The notes beneath the pieces were generated by a model. It was given only the letters and a program-made list of their open reading frames with translations. It was not told where the DNA came from and did no database searches. The translations under genes and the position numbers were made by a program. From contig NZ_JABFDJ010000002.1 in assembly GCF_013403925.1 (NCBI RefSeq), positions 310,001-374,000 on the forward strand: DNA of 64,000 nucleotides, written 5' to 3'. Numbering within the stretch: the first letter of the stretch is position 1; each line of letters opens with the position of its first letter. The DNA is from Winogradskyella wichelsiae (GTDB lineage Bacteria > Bacteroidota > Bacteroidia > Flavobacteriales > Flavobacteriaceae). Of this stretch, positions 32,455-42,018 are shown one piece after another.

Positions 32455-34113
32455 ATGAAAAAAATTTACTTTTTATTATTTACTTTATTAATAGCTTCAG
32501 CTTCTTTTGGACAAGAGCTATTAGTTAATGGTACTTTTGAAGGTTGGGATGATACAACTACACCTTCTGGTTGGTCTAAAGCTGAAGATGTAGAGCAAGA
32601 ATCTGCTGAAGTACATTCTGGTGATTACTCTGCAAAACATACTGGTGGAACTAATGATATAGCACAAACTATTACTGGCATTACTCCAGGAACATCTTAT
32701 ACTGTTTCTATTTGGTATAAAATTGATGCAGCATCTGGTGATGATACAGATGCTAGAATATGGTCTAAGTGGTCAATGGATGGAGTAGTAGATCATAATA
32801 CAGATGCTGATGTTTTACAAGGCGTTGGTGACTCGGGTTATTTAGATACTAACGGTAATCAATGGACGCAATATACCACAACTGTAACTGCTCCAACTAC
32901 AGCTAATGAATTCTACTTTGAAGTTAGGACTTATTCAGGTGCTGTTGTATACTGGGATGATTTTTCTTTTTATGAGCAAGCAGTAGCTACACCTTCTGTT
33001 AACATTACCCCTGAAGATGGAACTGAATTCCCTTCTGGTACAACTACTGTAGACCTTGAATATACAACTTTCAACATCGACTTAAGTACTTCAGGAAATC
33101 AAGTGAATTTCACAGTAAATGACGATGAAACTATTGTTGATGCAACATCTCCTTACACTATTATTGTAGCAGATGGAGAAACTTATAATGTTACTGCTGA
33201 TTTATTAGAAAACAATGTTATTGTTGATACAAAAACAATTTCTTTCTCTGTATCAAACCCAACAACGACAACTCAAGTTGCAAACATTACTGAATTAAGA
33301 TCTGGATCTATTGGTGATGAGTTTGTATACGAATTAACAGGTGAAGCTATCATCTCTTATGTAGTAACTAGCTCTACAAGAAACCAAAAATACATTCAAG
33401 ATGCTGATGCAGGAATCTTAATTGATGATGCTGATGGAATTATCACTACTGCATTTTCTAATGGTGATGGTATGACTGGTATTTTTGGTACACTTGCTGA
33501 CTACAACGGATTACTTCAATTTATTCCTACTCAAAATGTAGCATCTGCATCTTCTACAGGGAACACAGTAACACCAATTGTTGTTAGTGCTGCTGAACTT
33601 ATTACTAATGGTGAAGCTTACGAAAGTAGATTGATTACCGTAAACAATGTTACTTTTTCTGCAACAGGAATTTTTGAAGCAGTTACAAACTATGATTTAA
33701 CAGACGGAACAGACGTTACACTTGCTAGAACTGCTTTTAGTGATGAAGATTTAATTGGTGCAAATATACCAACATCAATTTCTAGTGTTACAGGTTTAGG
33801 TGGTGATTTCAATGGAACATACCAAATATTCCCAAGATACGCTAGTGATATCGCTGAAGCTTTAAGTATAAACGAATTTAACGTTAACACATTTAGCTTA
33901 TACCCTAACCCAACAAATACTGGTTCTGTTACAATTTCTTCTACAAACAGTGAAGCAATGAGCGTACAGGTTTTTGATATCTTAGGTAAGCAGGTTAAAA
34001 ACGAAACTTTAACTAACAACACATTAAATGTTGCAAACTTAAAGTCTGGTGTTTACATCGTAAAAATCACTCAGAACAATGCTACCACAACTAAGAAATT
34101 AGTAATTAAGTAA
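32455..34113 (+). CDS. Secreted protein with type IX secretion sorting domain
   Basis: The chosen ATG gives a signal peptide MKKIYFLLFTLLIASASFG followed by a 552-residue protein. Residues about 20-180 resemble a carbohydrate-binding jelly-roll (LLVNGTFEGWDDTT; VYWDDFSFYEQ). The middle holds beta-rich repeats, including a DUF5689-like region (VANITELRSGSIGDEFVYEL, YIQDADAGILIDD). The C-terminus is a type A sorting domain (FSLYPNPTNTGSVTI, VFDILGKQV, LKSGVYIVKI, KKLVIK). It is exported through the T9SS and probably anchored to or released from the surface. The gene is followed by a strong terminator. Confidence 0.9.
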   Translation: MKKIYFLLFTLLIASASFGQELLVNGTFEGWDDTTTPSGWSKAEDVEQESAEVHSGDYSAKHTGGTNDIAQTITGITPGTSYTVSIWYKIDAASGDDTDARIWSKWSMDGVVDHNTDADVLQGVGDSGYLDTNGNQWTQYTTTVTAPTTANEFYFEVRTYSGAVVYWDDFSFYEQAVATPSVNITPEDGTEFPSGTTTVDLEYTTFNIDLSTSGNQVNFTVNDDETIVDATSPYTIIVADGETYNVTADLLENNVIVDTKTISFSVSNPTTTTQVANITELRSGSIGDEFVYELTGEAIISYVVTSSTRNQKYIQDADAGILIDDADGIITTAFSNGDGMTGIFGTLADYNGLLQFIPTQNVASASSTGNTVTPIVVSAAELITNGEAYESRLITVNNVTFSATGIFEAVTNYDLTDGTDVTLARTAFSDEDLIGANIPTSISSVTGLGGDFNGTYQIFPRYASDIAEALSINEFNVNTFSLYPNPTNTGSVTISSTNSEAMSVQVFDILGKQVKNETLTNNTLNVANLKSGVYIVKITQNNATTTKKLVIK

Positions 34114-34138
34114 GCATAATTCTTAATACATTTTTATT

Positions 34139-34173
34139 AAAGCGTAGCTCAAAAATTTGAGCTACGCTTTTTT
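34139..34173 (+). terminator. Terminator after the T9SS substrate gene
   Basis: AAAGCGTAGCTCAAA and TTTGAGCTACGCTTT pair perfectly, followed by T residues. It lies just before the promoter of the next gene. Confidence 0.88.
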
Positions 34174-34181
34174 ATTTTCCA

Positions 34182-34189
34182 TACTTTTG
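34182..34189 (+). promoter_or_regulatory. -7 element directly before the LuxE-like gene
   Basis: TACTTTTG ends only four bases before the ATG at 34194. With the usual distance to the start point, the mRNA would begin at or next to the ATG. Confidence 0.5.
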
Positions 34190-34193
34190 TAAT

Positions 34194-35174
34194 ATGATAT
34201 CTAAAGACGCCATTTTTAATATAAAATCTGATGCTGAGTTTGAAACTATAGCTTTAGAAGTTTTTAAATTTCAGTTTCAAAACAATAGAGTATACCGTTC
34301 GTTTTGCGACTTACTATACAAGCATCCTGCAGATGTAAAAAAAATTACTGATATCCCTTTTTTACCGATTGAGTTTTTTAAATCTCGAGAGGTTGTAAGT
34401 TCATCAGAACCTATAGAAAAAATATTTTCAAGCTCGGGTACCACAGGAAGCATAACAAGCAAACATTTGGTAACAGATATAAAACTCTATGAAAAGAGCT
34501 ACCTCAATGCTTTTAAACACTTTTATGGCAATATAGAAGATTATGTGGTTTTAGCTTTATTACCATCCTACTTAGAACGAGACGGATCTTCTTTGATTTA
34601 TATGGTGAATGATTTAATAGATAAATCCAAACATCCAGAGAATGGATTTTACCTCAACAATCTTGAAGAATTAGCCGAAACATTAAAAACATTAGAATCC
34701 AAAAAACAAAAAACATTATTAATTGGTGTTTCTTTTGCTCTACTCGATTTGGTGGAGCAATACCAACTGAACCTAAAACACACCACTATTATGGAAACAG
34801 GTGGTATGAAAGGCAGACGAAAAGAAATTATACGACAAGAACTACACCAAATTCTACAAACAGGATTTGGGGTTTCTCAAATACATAGTGAATATGGAAT
34901 GACTGAATTATTGAGTCAAGCATATTCTAAAGGCAATGGTGTTTTTGAATGCCCATCATGGATGAAAATATTAACACGAGATACTGAAGATGCATTAACC
35001 ATACAGGCCCCAAATAAAACGGGTGGTATTAATGTTGTTGACCTTGCAAATATAAATTCTTGTTCTTTTATAGCTACACAAGACTTAGGCAAAACACTTG
35101 ATAATGAGCGATTTGAAATCATAGGAAGATTCGACAATTCAGATATTAGAGGTTGTAATTTAATGGCGTTGTAA
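34194..35174 (+). CDS. LuxE/PaaK-family acyl-activating protein
   Basis: The 326-residue protein resembles LuxE acyl-protein synthetases. It has an AMP-binding motif FSSSGTTGSITSKH (about residues 79-92), preceded by DIPFLPIEFFKSREV, and later METGGMKGRRKEIIRQEL, SEYGMTELLSQAYS and a terminal DNSDIRGCNLM. LuxE activates a fatty acid as acyl-AMP and passes it to LuxC reductase. No luxC, luxAB or carrier protein gene is near, so this is a free-standing member with unknown partner. It is preceded by a -7 element five bases from its ATG. Confidence 0.88.
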   Translation: MISKDAIFNIKSDAEFETIALEVFKFQFQNNRVYRSFCDLLYKHPADVKKITDIPFLPIEFFKSREVVSSSEPIEKIFSSSGTTGSITSKHLVTDIKLYEKSYLNAFKHFYGNIEDYVVLALLPSYLERDGSSLIYMVNDLIDKSKHPENGFYLNNLEELAETLKTLESKKQKTLLIGVSFALLDLVEQYQLNLKHTTIMETGGMKGRRKEIIRQELHQILQTGFGVSQIHSEYGMTELLSQAYSKGNGVFECPSWMKILTRDTEDALTIQAPNKTGGINVVDLANINSCSFIATQDLGKTLDNERFEIIGRFDNSDIRGCNLMAL

Positions 35175-35249
35175 GGAACTCTATTTTACTGCGACTTAAT
35201 CAATGCTATGAAAAAGTAAGATTTTCATGAGTTGATTGATTGGTTAGAG

Positions 35250-35279
35250 TGCTCAATAGAAATATTGAGCATTTTTTTT
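35250..35279 (+). terminator. Terminator after the LuxE-like gene
   Basis: TGCTCAATA and TATTGAGCA pair perfectly around GAAA, followed by eight T. Confidence 0.88.
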
Positions 35280-35283
35280 GTAT

Positions 35284-35318
35284 AAAAAAATCTCATTAAT
35301 TTTAGAAACTAATGAGAT
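35284..35318 (-). terminator. Terminator after tyrS
   Basis: On the minus strand ATCTCATTA and TAATGAGAT pair around an 11-base loop, followed by seven T. Confidence 0.8.
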
Positions 35319-35348
35319 CTTATAACTATTTAGAGTTTGTTTTTATTT

Positions 35349-36659
35349 TTAAATGACTTCTAAAATGAAGTTTGTTTTTTTTCCTCTACTTAAAATAATG
35401 TATTTATCATGGATTAAATCTTCAGAAGATAATACATAATCCTCTTTTACCTTTACTTTATTAACCGCTACAGCATTTTCTTTTAAGGCACGTCTTGCAT
35501 CTCCATTAGAACTTAAAAACTCAGTTTTTGCAGCTAAAGCACCAATCATCTCTAAACCTTCACTAAATTCAGCTTTAGAAATTTGAGCATGTTTTACACC
35601 TTCAAAAACATCTAAAAACAAAGATTCAGATAATTGTTTAATTTCATTCTTAAAATCCTTACTAAACAATATTTTAGAAGCTTTTACGGCATTATCATAA
35701 TCCTCTCTGCTATGTACAAAAACAGTTACTTCTTCTGCTAAACGTTTTTGTAATAAACGTAAGTGCGGAGTTTCCTTATGCTCCACAATTAATGCTTCTA
35801 TAGTTTCTTTATCTAAAAACGTGAAAATCTTAATATATTTTTCAGCATCTTCATCTGTAGAATTCAACCAGAATTGGTAAAACTTATATACACTTGTTTT
35901 ATCGGTATCTAACCAAACATTTCCTCCTTCACTTTTACCAAATTTAGAACCATCTGCCTTTGTAATTAAAGGGCAAGTCATAGCATATGCCTTTGCCTGG
36001 TCTTCACCATCATGCATACGTCTCACTAATTCAGTACCAGTAGTTATATTTCCCCATTGGTCACTTCCTCCCATTTGTAATTTACAACCCATAGTTTTGT
36101 ACAAATGATGAAAATCGTAACCTTGAATTAATTGGTAAGTAAACTCCGTAAAAGACATTCCAACATTACCTTCGTCACCACTTAAACGTTTCTTTACAGA
36201 ATCTTTAGCCATCATGTAGTTTACTGTGATACGTTTACCAACATCACGAGCAAAATCAATGAAACTAAAATTTTTCATCCAATCGTAGTTATTAACTAAA
36301 ACCGGAGCATTATCATTTGTTGAATTAAAATCTAAAAAACGAGATAATACACTTTTTATTCCTGCTACATTATGAGCTAAAGCTACTTCATCTAACAAGT
36401 TTCTTTCGTCACTTTTCCCTGAAGGATCGCCAATCATACCAGTAGCACCACCGACTAAAGCTACAGGTTTATGACCTGCCTTTTCTAAATGGACTAATAA
36501 AATTATTGGCACCAAACTACCGATATGTAAAGAATCTGATGTAGGATCAAAACCAATATAAGCCGTGGTCATTTCTTTATCTAATTGCTCTTCCGTTCCT
36601 GGCATCATATCATGTACCATTCCTCTCCAACGTAACTCTTCTACAAATTTATTTGCCAT
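35349..36659 (-). CDS. tyrS: Tyrosine--tRNA ligase
   Basis: The 436-residue class I synthetase has the HIGH-type motif [10 protein letters not shown] (about residues 44-53), the tyrosine-binding QGYDFHHLY and GGSDQWGNI, the KMSKS-type loop KFGKSEGG (about 235), and a C-terminal S4 RNA-binding domain. It charges tRNA-Tyr. It is a single-gene unit with a good promoter at 36688-36716. Confidence 0.97.
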   Translation of the reverse strand: MANKFVEELRWRGMVHDMMPGTEEQLDKEMTTAYIGFDPTSDSLHIGSLVPIILLVHLEKAGHKPVALVGGATGMIGDPSGKSDERNLLDEVALAHNVAGIKSVLSRFLDFNSTNDNAPVLVNNYDWMKNFSFIDFARDVGKRITVNYMMAKDSVKKRLSGDEGNVGMSFTEFTYQLIQGYDFHHLYKTMGCKLQMGGSDQWGNITTGTELVRRMHDGEDQAKAYAMTCPLITKADGSKFGKSEGGNVWLDTDKTSVYKFYQFWLNSTDEDAEKYIKIFTFLDKETIEALIVEHKETPHLRLLQKRLAEEVTVFVHSREDYDNAVKASKILFSKDFKNEIKQLSESLFLDVFEGVKHAQISKAEFSEGLEMIGALAAKTEFLSSNGDARRALKENAVAVNKVKVKEDYVLSSEDLIHDKYIILSRGKKTNFILEVI

Positions 36660-36687
36660 TGCTTTTTTCTTTCAAAATTGATTTGTA

Positions 36688-36716
36688 CAAAGATAAGTTT
36701 CCACTCTTAAAGACAA
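36688..36716 (-). promoter_or_regulatory. Promoter of tyrS
   Basis: On the minus strand TTG (36714-36716), an 18-base spacer and TATCTTTG (36688-36695), a full consensus match. The -7 element ends 28 bases before the start codon. Confidence 0.75.
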
Positions 36717-36809
36717 AAGACAATTTTAACTCAATTTACTTCTTCATATTTATTAGAAGTAAAATCTTTAAAACAAAAAATGCCTCATAAGAAAAGTCTG
36801 AAATTAATG

Positions 36810-36817
36810 TAACTTTG
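36810..36817 (+). promoter_or_regulatory. -7 element directly before the epimerase-like gene
   Basis: TAACTTTG ends four bases before the ATG at 36822, the same geometry as at 34182-34194. A leaderless mRNA is predicted. Confidence 0.5.
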
Positions 36818-36821
36818 CTTT

Positions 36822-37844
36822 ATGATTTTAGTTACAGGAGGTACAGGTTTGGTTGGTTCGCATTTACTTTTTCAACTTTTGAAAAGTGATCAACCGATAC
36901 GTGCAACTTATAGAAATGAAAAGACTTTAAAGCGTGTAAAACATGTTTTTTCTTATTTTTCAGAAGATGTAGAAATGCTTTTCAATAAAATTGAATGGAT
37001 CGAAGCTGATATCAATAATGTTCCTCAACTTCAAGATGCTTTTAAAAACATTACACATGTATACCATTGTGCTGCTTTTGTATCTTTTGAGCCCAACAAA
37101 TACAAATTATTACGAACCATAAATATTAAAGGAACTGCAAATATTGTTAACCTATGCGTAGCATATAAAATTAAAAAGCTCTGCTATGTTAGTTCTATTG
37201 CAGCTGTAGGACACCATACCGATCCTGAAAAACTGATTGATGAGGAAACTGATTGGAATCCCGAAGATGACAATACTATTTATGCTATTACAAAATATGG
37301 TGCTGAACTAGAAGTTTGGCGAGGCACACAAGAAGGCTTAGACGCTGTTATTGTAAACCCTGGAATTATATTAGGCGCTGGTTATTGGAACGGTGGCAGT
37401 AGTGGTAATTTATTTAAACGCATCTATAACGGATTACCTTTTTACACTAACGGAATTACGGGTTATGTTGATGTTTGGGATGTTGTAAGTATTATGGAAA
37501 ACCTCATGAAAAGCACCATTAAAAATGAAGGATTTATTTTGATCTCTGAGAGTTTAACTTTTAAATCCTTTTTTATAAAAACAGCAAAAGCGTTAAAAGT
37601 AAAAGCACCAAAAAGAGAAGCAAAACCTTGGCTACTGTCAATAGGATGGCGATTAGATTGGTTGACTCACAAACTTTTAAGAAGACGCAGAACGCTTTCT
37701 AAACAAGCCTCTAAATCTGCAATAAGCATCACTAAATATGATGCTTCAAAAATAAAAGATACTTTGAATTTTAAATTTAAGTCAATAGATCAAAGCATTA
37801 AAGAAGTAAGTGAATTATTTATTAGAGACTCTTCTCTTTTTTAA
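36822..37844 (+). CDS. NAD-dependent epimerase/dehydratase-family protein
   Basis: This extended short-chain dehydrogenase has 340 residues. The NAD motif is VTGGTGLVGSHLLFQL (about 4-19). Then follow YHCAAFVSF, LCYVSSIAAVG and YAITKYGAE with the YxxxK pair, and an NPGIILGAG segment. Members act on nucleotide sugars, sterols or flavonoid-like compounds; the substrate is unclear. The 3' end overlaps the DUF4296 gene on the other strand by 30 bases. Confidence 0.9.
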   Translation: MILVTGGTGLVGSHLLFQLLKSDQPIRATYRNEKTLKRVKHVFSYFSEDVEMLFNKIEWIEADINNVPQLQDAFKNITHVYHCAAFVSFEPNKYKLLRTINIKGTANIVNLCVAYKIKKLCYVSSIAAVGHHTDPEKLIDEETDWNPEDDNTIYAITKYGAELEVWRGTQEGLDAVIVNPGIILGAGYWNGGSSGNLFKRIYNGLPFYTNGITGYVDVWDVVSIMENLMKSTIKNEGFILISESLTFKSFFIKTAKALKVKAPKREAKPWLLSIGWRLDWLTHKLLRRRRTLSKQASKSAISITKYDASKIKDTLNFKFKSIDQSIKEVSELFIRDSSLF

Positions 37845-38297
37845 GCTATCACGAACTTTTACGTCAATTTTACTCTTCTGTAAATCCTTCTTTACTTTTT
37901 TCTTTTCATTTAGAGAGTCTTTCCTATTTTTTATAGAGTCGGTTTCTTTAACTCTTAAATCTTCTAAAATTTCCTTTTCAGATTCTAAACGTGCTTTTGC
38001 AACATCTACTATAGTTTTATATGTTTCTGAATCATGAGCATAATACGTATTACTTTTTGCAAACTGAATACTATCTACATTATATTTAGCTAAAATAAAA
38101 GCCTCTGGATTAAATTTATTATCCTCTAATACTTTTCTATTAACTCCTTTAGCTCCATTAACAATATATAAGTCGTACAATAAATCAGACATTTGCTTCT
38201 TAGATATCAAATTATCTGGCTTATCAATTTTTTTGTGATTATTACAAGCTAAAACCAAAGCCCCTAAAACTATTATAATACCAATACGCTTCAACAT
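37815..38297 (-). CDS. DUF4296 lipoprotein
   Basis: The 160-residue protein has a lipobox (VLAC, C18) and the DUF4296 core (LISKKQMSDLLYDLYIVNGA, then FILAKYNVDSIQFAKSN). The C-terminal third is a highly charged helix. The family is restricted to Bacteroidetes, with unknown function. The gene ends an operon with GT2 and pyrC, 8 bases after pyrC. Confidence 0.9.
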   Translation of the reverse strand: MLKRIGIIIVLGALVLACNNHKKIDKPDNLISKKQMSDLLYDLYIVNGAKGVNRKVLEDNKFNPEAFILAKYNVDSIQFAKSNTYYAHDSETYKTIVDVAKARLESEKEILEDLRVKETDSIKNRKDSLNEKKKVKKDLQKSKIDVKVRDSLKKRRVSNK

Positions 38298-38305
38298 CCT
38301 TAATT

Positions 38306-39649
38306 CTATCTATCAAAAGTTAATCGTTCACCTGCTTTAACATCTAAAATATTAAAATTATTGTAAACCAACCTTCCATTTACAAAAGTATGTGTAATTC
38401 TACTTTTAAAGGTATTGCCTTCAAATGGAGACCAGCCACATTTGTAAAGAATGTTACTCTTATTCACAGTCCACGGACTCTGGGGATTTATAATGACTAA
38501 ATCTGCAAAATAACCTTCTCTTATATAACCACGCTTTTCTACATTAAATAATATAGCTGGGTTATGACACGCTTTCTCTACAATCTTTTCTACTGAAATT
38601 TTACCTTGATGATGCGCTTCCATCAGCGCCATTAGTGCATGTTGAACTAAAGGTCCACCAGAAGGTGCTTTAGTGTAAGGATTCGTTTTTTCTTCTAAAG
38701 TATGCGGTGCATGATCTGTAGCAATAACATCAATTCTATCATCTAATAAAGCTTTCCATAATTGATCTCTATCTTTAGTCGATTTTACGGCAGGATTCCA
38801 TTTTATATGACTTCCTTTTTTTTCATAATCTTCATCAGAAAACCATAAATGATGAACACAAACCTCAGCCGTAATCTTTTTATCTTTTAATGGAATTTTA
38901 TTTGAAAACAAACTCGTTTCCTTCCCTGTTGAAAGGTGAAATACATGTAATCGTGCTCCGGTCTTCTTAGCTAACTCAATAGCCTTAGAAGACGAAATAT
39001 AACACGCTTCTTCACTTCTAATTACAGGATGTAATTCCATTGGAATATCATCACCATATTCTGCTTCGTATTTGGCCAAGTTTTTTTTAATGGTAGCTTC
39101 ATCCTCACAGTGTACAGAAATAACCATATCTGTACTCGAAAATATTTTTTCAATAACCTTAGGGTCATCAACCAACATATTTCCTGTAGAAGAACCTAAA
39201 AATAATTTTAAACCTGCCACTTTTTTAGGATCGACTTTTAAAATTTCCTCTAAATTATCATTTGTACCACCAAACATAAACGAATAGTTAGCGTAAGATG
39301 AGTTTGCTGCGATTTCAAACTTTTCGTCTAACTTTTCTATTGTTGTTGTTTGCGGATTGGTATTGGGCATCTCTATAAAAGACGTAATACCACCAGCAAT
39401 TGCTGCTTTAGACTCCGTTTCTATATTCGCTTTATGTGTTAGTCCAGGCTCTCTAAAGTGCACTTGATCATCGATCATTCCTGGAAATACATAGTTACCC
39501 TCAGCGTCAATCACTAAAACATCAGCCGACTTAACACTAATAGAACTATCAATTTTTTTTATAATATTATTTTCAATAAAAATATCACCTTCAACAATTT
39601 TTCCTTCGTTGACGATTCTTGCATTTTTTATGAGGGTATTTTGTATCAT
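38306..39649 (-). CDS. pyrC: Dihydroorotase
   Basis: The 447-residue amidohydrolase catalyses ring closure of carbamoyl-aspartate in pyrimidine synthesis. Recognisable parts are DDQVHFREPGLTHKA (about 60-74), EMPNTNPQTT, GLKLFLGSSTGNML with the likely carbamylated lysine, SVHCEDE, and IATDHAPHTLEEK. The first metal histidine of the usual HxH is Gln here (Q62-V-H64), which I recall as common in Bacteroidetes homologues. It lies between the GT2 and DUF4296 genes with 8-base gaps on both sides, one operon. Confidence 0.94.
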   Translation of the reverse strand: MIQNTLIKNARIVNEGKIVEGDIFIENNIIKKIDSSISVKSADVLVIDAEGNYVFPGMIDDQVHFREPGLTHKANIETESKAAIAGGITSFIEMPNTNPQTTTIEKLDEKFEIAANSSYANYSFMFGGTNDNLEEILKVDPKKVAGLKLFLGSSTGNMLVDDPKVIEKIFSSTDMVISVHCEDEATIKKNLAKYEAEYGDDIPMELHPVIRSEEACYISSSKAIELAKKTGARLHVFHLSTGKETSLFSNKIPLKDKKITAEVCVHHLWFSDEDYEKKGSHIKWNPAVKSTKDRDQLWKALLDDRIDVIATDHAPHTLEEKTNPYTKAPSGGPLVQHALMALMEAHHQGKISVEKIVEKACHNPAILFNVEKRGYIREGYFADLVIINPQSPWTVNKSNILYKCGWSPFEGNTFKSRITHTFVNGRLVYNNFNILDVKAGERLTFDR

Positions 39650-39657
39650 GCTTTTTT

Positions 39658-40383
39658 TTACTTACTAAATAAACTTTTAATCTTTAAACTAATCACTCCA
39701 AAAATAGCTTCAGTGATTATACCTCCACTCATTTTTGACTTTCCTTTTGTTCTATCTTTAAATATAACAGGTATTTCTTCTATTTTAAAACCTTTTTTAT
39801 AAGCTTTAAATTTCATTTCAATCTGAAAAGCATAACCTACAAATTTTATCTTTTTAAGGTTAATCGCTTCTAAAACAACTCTTTTATAACAAATGAATCC
39901 TGCTGTAGAATCCTTAACTTTCATTCTTGTTATTAATCTTACGTAACGTGAAGCACCATAAGACAAAAGAATACGAGATAAAGGCCAGTTTACCACTGTA
40001 ATTCCTTTAACATATCTAGATCCGACTGCTATATCTGCACCAGCCACACACGCATTATATAATCTAGGAAGATCATCTGGATTATGCGAAAAATCGGCAT
40101 CCATTTCAAAAATGTATTGATAAGATTTTTCTAATGCCCATTCAAACCCAGAAATATAAGCCGTACCTAAACCACTCTTTTCTTTGCGCTCTAAGATAAA
40201 CAATTGATTTTTAAATTCTTGCTGTAAACCCTTAACAATTTCTCCAGTTTTATCTGGTGAGTTGTCATCTACGATTAAAACATGAAAGTCTCTTTTTTGA
40301 GAAAATACTGCTCTAATGATTGATTCTGCATTTTCAATCTCATTATATGTAGGGATGATGACAATTACGTCTGACATTAACAC
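39658..40383 (-). CDS. Polyprenol-phosphate mannosyltransferase-like GT2 enzyme
   Basis: The 241-residue protein has the GT2 dolichol-phosphate mannose synthase pattern: VIIPTYNEIENAESIIRAV, VDDNSPDKTGEIV, the DxD-like MDADFSHNPDDLPRL, and GSRYVKGITVVNWP. It probably transfers a sugar from a nucleotide donor to a polyprenyl phosphate. There is no C-terminal membrane domain. It is the first gene of the operon with pyrC and the DUF4296 gene. Confidence 0.9.
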   Translation of the reverse strand: MLMSDVIVIIPTYNEIENAESIIRAVFSQKRDFHVLIVDDNSPDKTGEIVKGLQQEFKNQLFILERKEKSGLGTAYISGFEWALEKSYQYIFEMDADFSHNPDDLPRLYNACVAGADIAVGSRYVKGITVVNWPLSRILLSYGASRYVRLITRMKVKDSTAGFICYKRVVLEAINLKKIKFVGYAFQIEMKFKAYKKGFKIEEIPVIFKDRTKGKSKMSGGIITEAIFGVISLKIKSLFSK

Positions 40384-40524
40384 ACTTTTAGATCCACTTA
40401 TTTGTGGTATTTTAGAATTTCAACAAAAATAAAGTTTTTAATGGATAAAATGTGCGAATTAACTTTTTTGATAGATATGAATACGACTATTCATAATAAG
40501 CGCATTTTTTTATAATTTAGCAGC

Positions 40525-41175
40525 ATGCGAAATTATATAACACACGAGTGGTTTACCATCTTTACAGTCATTGGATTGTTTACCATTGCTGTTGCTAAAT
40601 ACTTAAATACACTTCGTTTTAAGGACTTTATGTATGTTATAGGAAATTCTAAATATTTAAAAATATATTCTAAAGATCAGAAATTTGTAGATCAATTTGA
40701 TAGTTTTCTTTTTGTAAACCTTACTTTATCTTTAAGCATTTTTATCTACTTTGCCTACACAACGTTTGTTACCCCTGTTGACTTTGAATTGATTTCATTT
40801 TTAAAATTAATCTTCGCAATTTCTACAATTATTATAATAAAGACACTTTTAGAACGGTTAATAGGAAGCTTATTTGAAATGGATCGGTTAATTGACAACT
40901 ATTTGTTTCAAAAAACAACATTCAAAAATTTCTCGGGGCTCATTTTTTTAGTGGCTAATTTGTTTTTGCTTTACACAGATATAGGCATGGAAATCACTCT
41001 AATAACTGCATTTACTATAGTTTGCATTATAAACGTTATAGGCTTTTTTTCTTCATTTAAAACACATCAAAAGTTAATAAATCTTAATTTTTTCTATTTT
41101 TTGTTGTACCTTTGCGCTCTCGAAATTAGCCCTTATATTCTTTTATATAAGGTTATTAGCGAGTATAACGCTTAA
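40525..41175 (+). CDS. DUF4271 membrane protein
   Basis: The 216-residue product has about six hydrophobic segments and the family's FKDFMYVIGNSKYLKIYSKD near the start, then LLERLIGSLFEMD. The function is unknown. Its stop lies 17 bases before hemD, with which it is regularly paired in flavobacteria as I recall; co-transcription is likely. Confidence 0.85.
   Translation: MRNYITHEWFTIFTVIGLFTIAVAKYLNTLRFKDFMYVIGNSKYLKIYSKDQKFVDQFDSFLFVNLTLSLSIFIYFAYTTFVTPVDFELISFLKLIFAISTIIIIKTLLERLIGSLFEMDRLIDNYLFQKTTFKNFSGLIFLVANLFLLYTDIGMEITLITAFTIVCIINVIGFFSSFKTHQKLINLNFFYFLLYLCALEISPYILLYKVISEYNA
41107..41114 (+). promoter_or_regulatory. Possible internal promoter element before hemD
   Basis: TACCTTTG inside the last part of the DUF4271 gene, followed by GCGCTC and an imperfect hairpin (CCTTATA/TATAAGG, 41131-41152). 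It could give hemD its own start. Confidence 0.35.
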
Positions 41176-41192
41176 AAACACAAGCATTCCGT

Positions 41193-41942
41193 ATGAAAGT
41201 GAAAACAATTTTAGTATCACAACCAGAGCCTAAAATAGAGAACTCACCATACTTTGATTTGCAAGAAAAGCAAAAAGTAAAAGTAGACTTTAGACCCTTT
41301 ATCCATGTTGAAGGTGTATCTTCTAAAGACGTGAGACAACAAAAAGTTGACCTAAGTAAATTCACAGCTATAATTCTTACAAGTAGAAATTCAGTCGATC
41401 ATTTTTTTAGAGTTGCAGATGAAATGCGCTTTAAAGTTCCTGATTCACTAAAGTACTTCTGTCAGTCTGAAGCTGTTGCTTATTATTTACAAAAATACGT
41501 GGTGTATAGAAAACGAAAAATCTATGTTGGTAAACGTACGTTTGAAGATCTTATCCCTTTAATTAAAAAATATAAGGACGAGGCTTTTTTATTACCAACT
41601 ACAGATAAGGTTAAACCTATTATACCAGAATCTTTAGACGCCTTAAACGTAAATTGGAAGCAAGCTACTTTTTACAAAACAGTGATTAGTGATTTATCTG
41701 ATTTATCAAATGTTACTTATGATATCTTAGTCTTTTTTAGCCCTTCTGGCATTGAATCTTTATTTCATAATTTTCCAGACTTTAAGCAAAACGAAACGCG
41801 AATTGCTGTATTTGGGAACACCACAGTTCAAGCGGTTAAAGAAAAAGGATTACGTGTAGATATTTCTGCACCAACACCAGAAACACCTTCTATGACTATG
41901 GCTTTACAGAAATATATTGATTCTGTAAACAAAGGGAAGTAG
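41193..41942 (+). CDS. hemD: Uroporphyrinogen-III synthase
   Basis: The 249-residue protein has the two-lobed HemD pattern with low overall conservation. Features are ILVSQPEPKIENSPYFDL at the start, AIILTSRNSVDHFF (about 64), and the C-terminal ILVFFSPSGIESLF followed by RIAVFGNTTVQAVKEKGL and TPETPSMTMAL. The enzyme closes and inverts ring D to give uroporphyrinogen III for haem. No other haem gene is in the window. Confidence 0.9.
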   Translation: MKVKTILVSQPEPKIENSPYFDLQEKQKVKVDFRPFIHVEGVSSKDVRQQKVDLSKFTAIILTSRNSVDHFFRVADEMRFKVPDSLKYFCQSEAVAYYLQKYVVYRKRKIYVGKRTFEDLIPLIKKYKDEAFLLPTTDKVKPIIPESLDALNVNWKQATFYKTVISDLSDLSNVTYDILVFFSPSGIESLFHNFPDFKQNETRIAVFGNTTVQAVKEKGLRVDISAPTPETPSMTMALQKYIDSVNKGK

Positions 41943-41964
41943 TTAAGACATTAGTAAAAAGCAT

Positions 41965-41999
41965 AAAAAAAGCGATTCTAAATTTAGAATCGCTTTTTT
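41965..41999. terminator. Bidirectional terminator between hemD and pckA
   Basis: A nearly perfect 34-base palindrome, AAAAAAGCGATTCTAAA and its complement, lies between the two convergent genes. Confidence 0.88.
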
Positions 42000-42018
42000 A
42001 GTTTATATAAGTTTTTAT

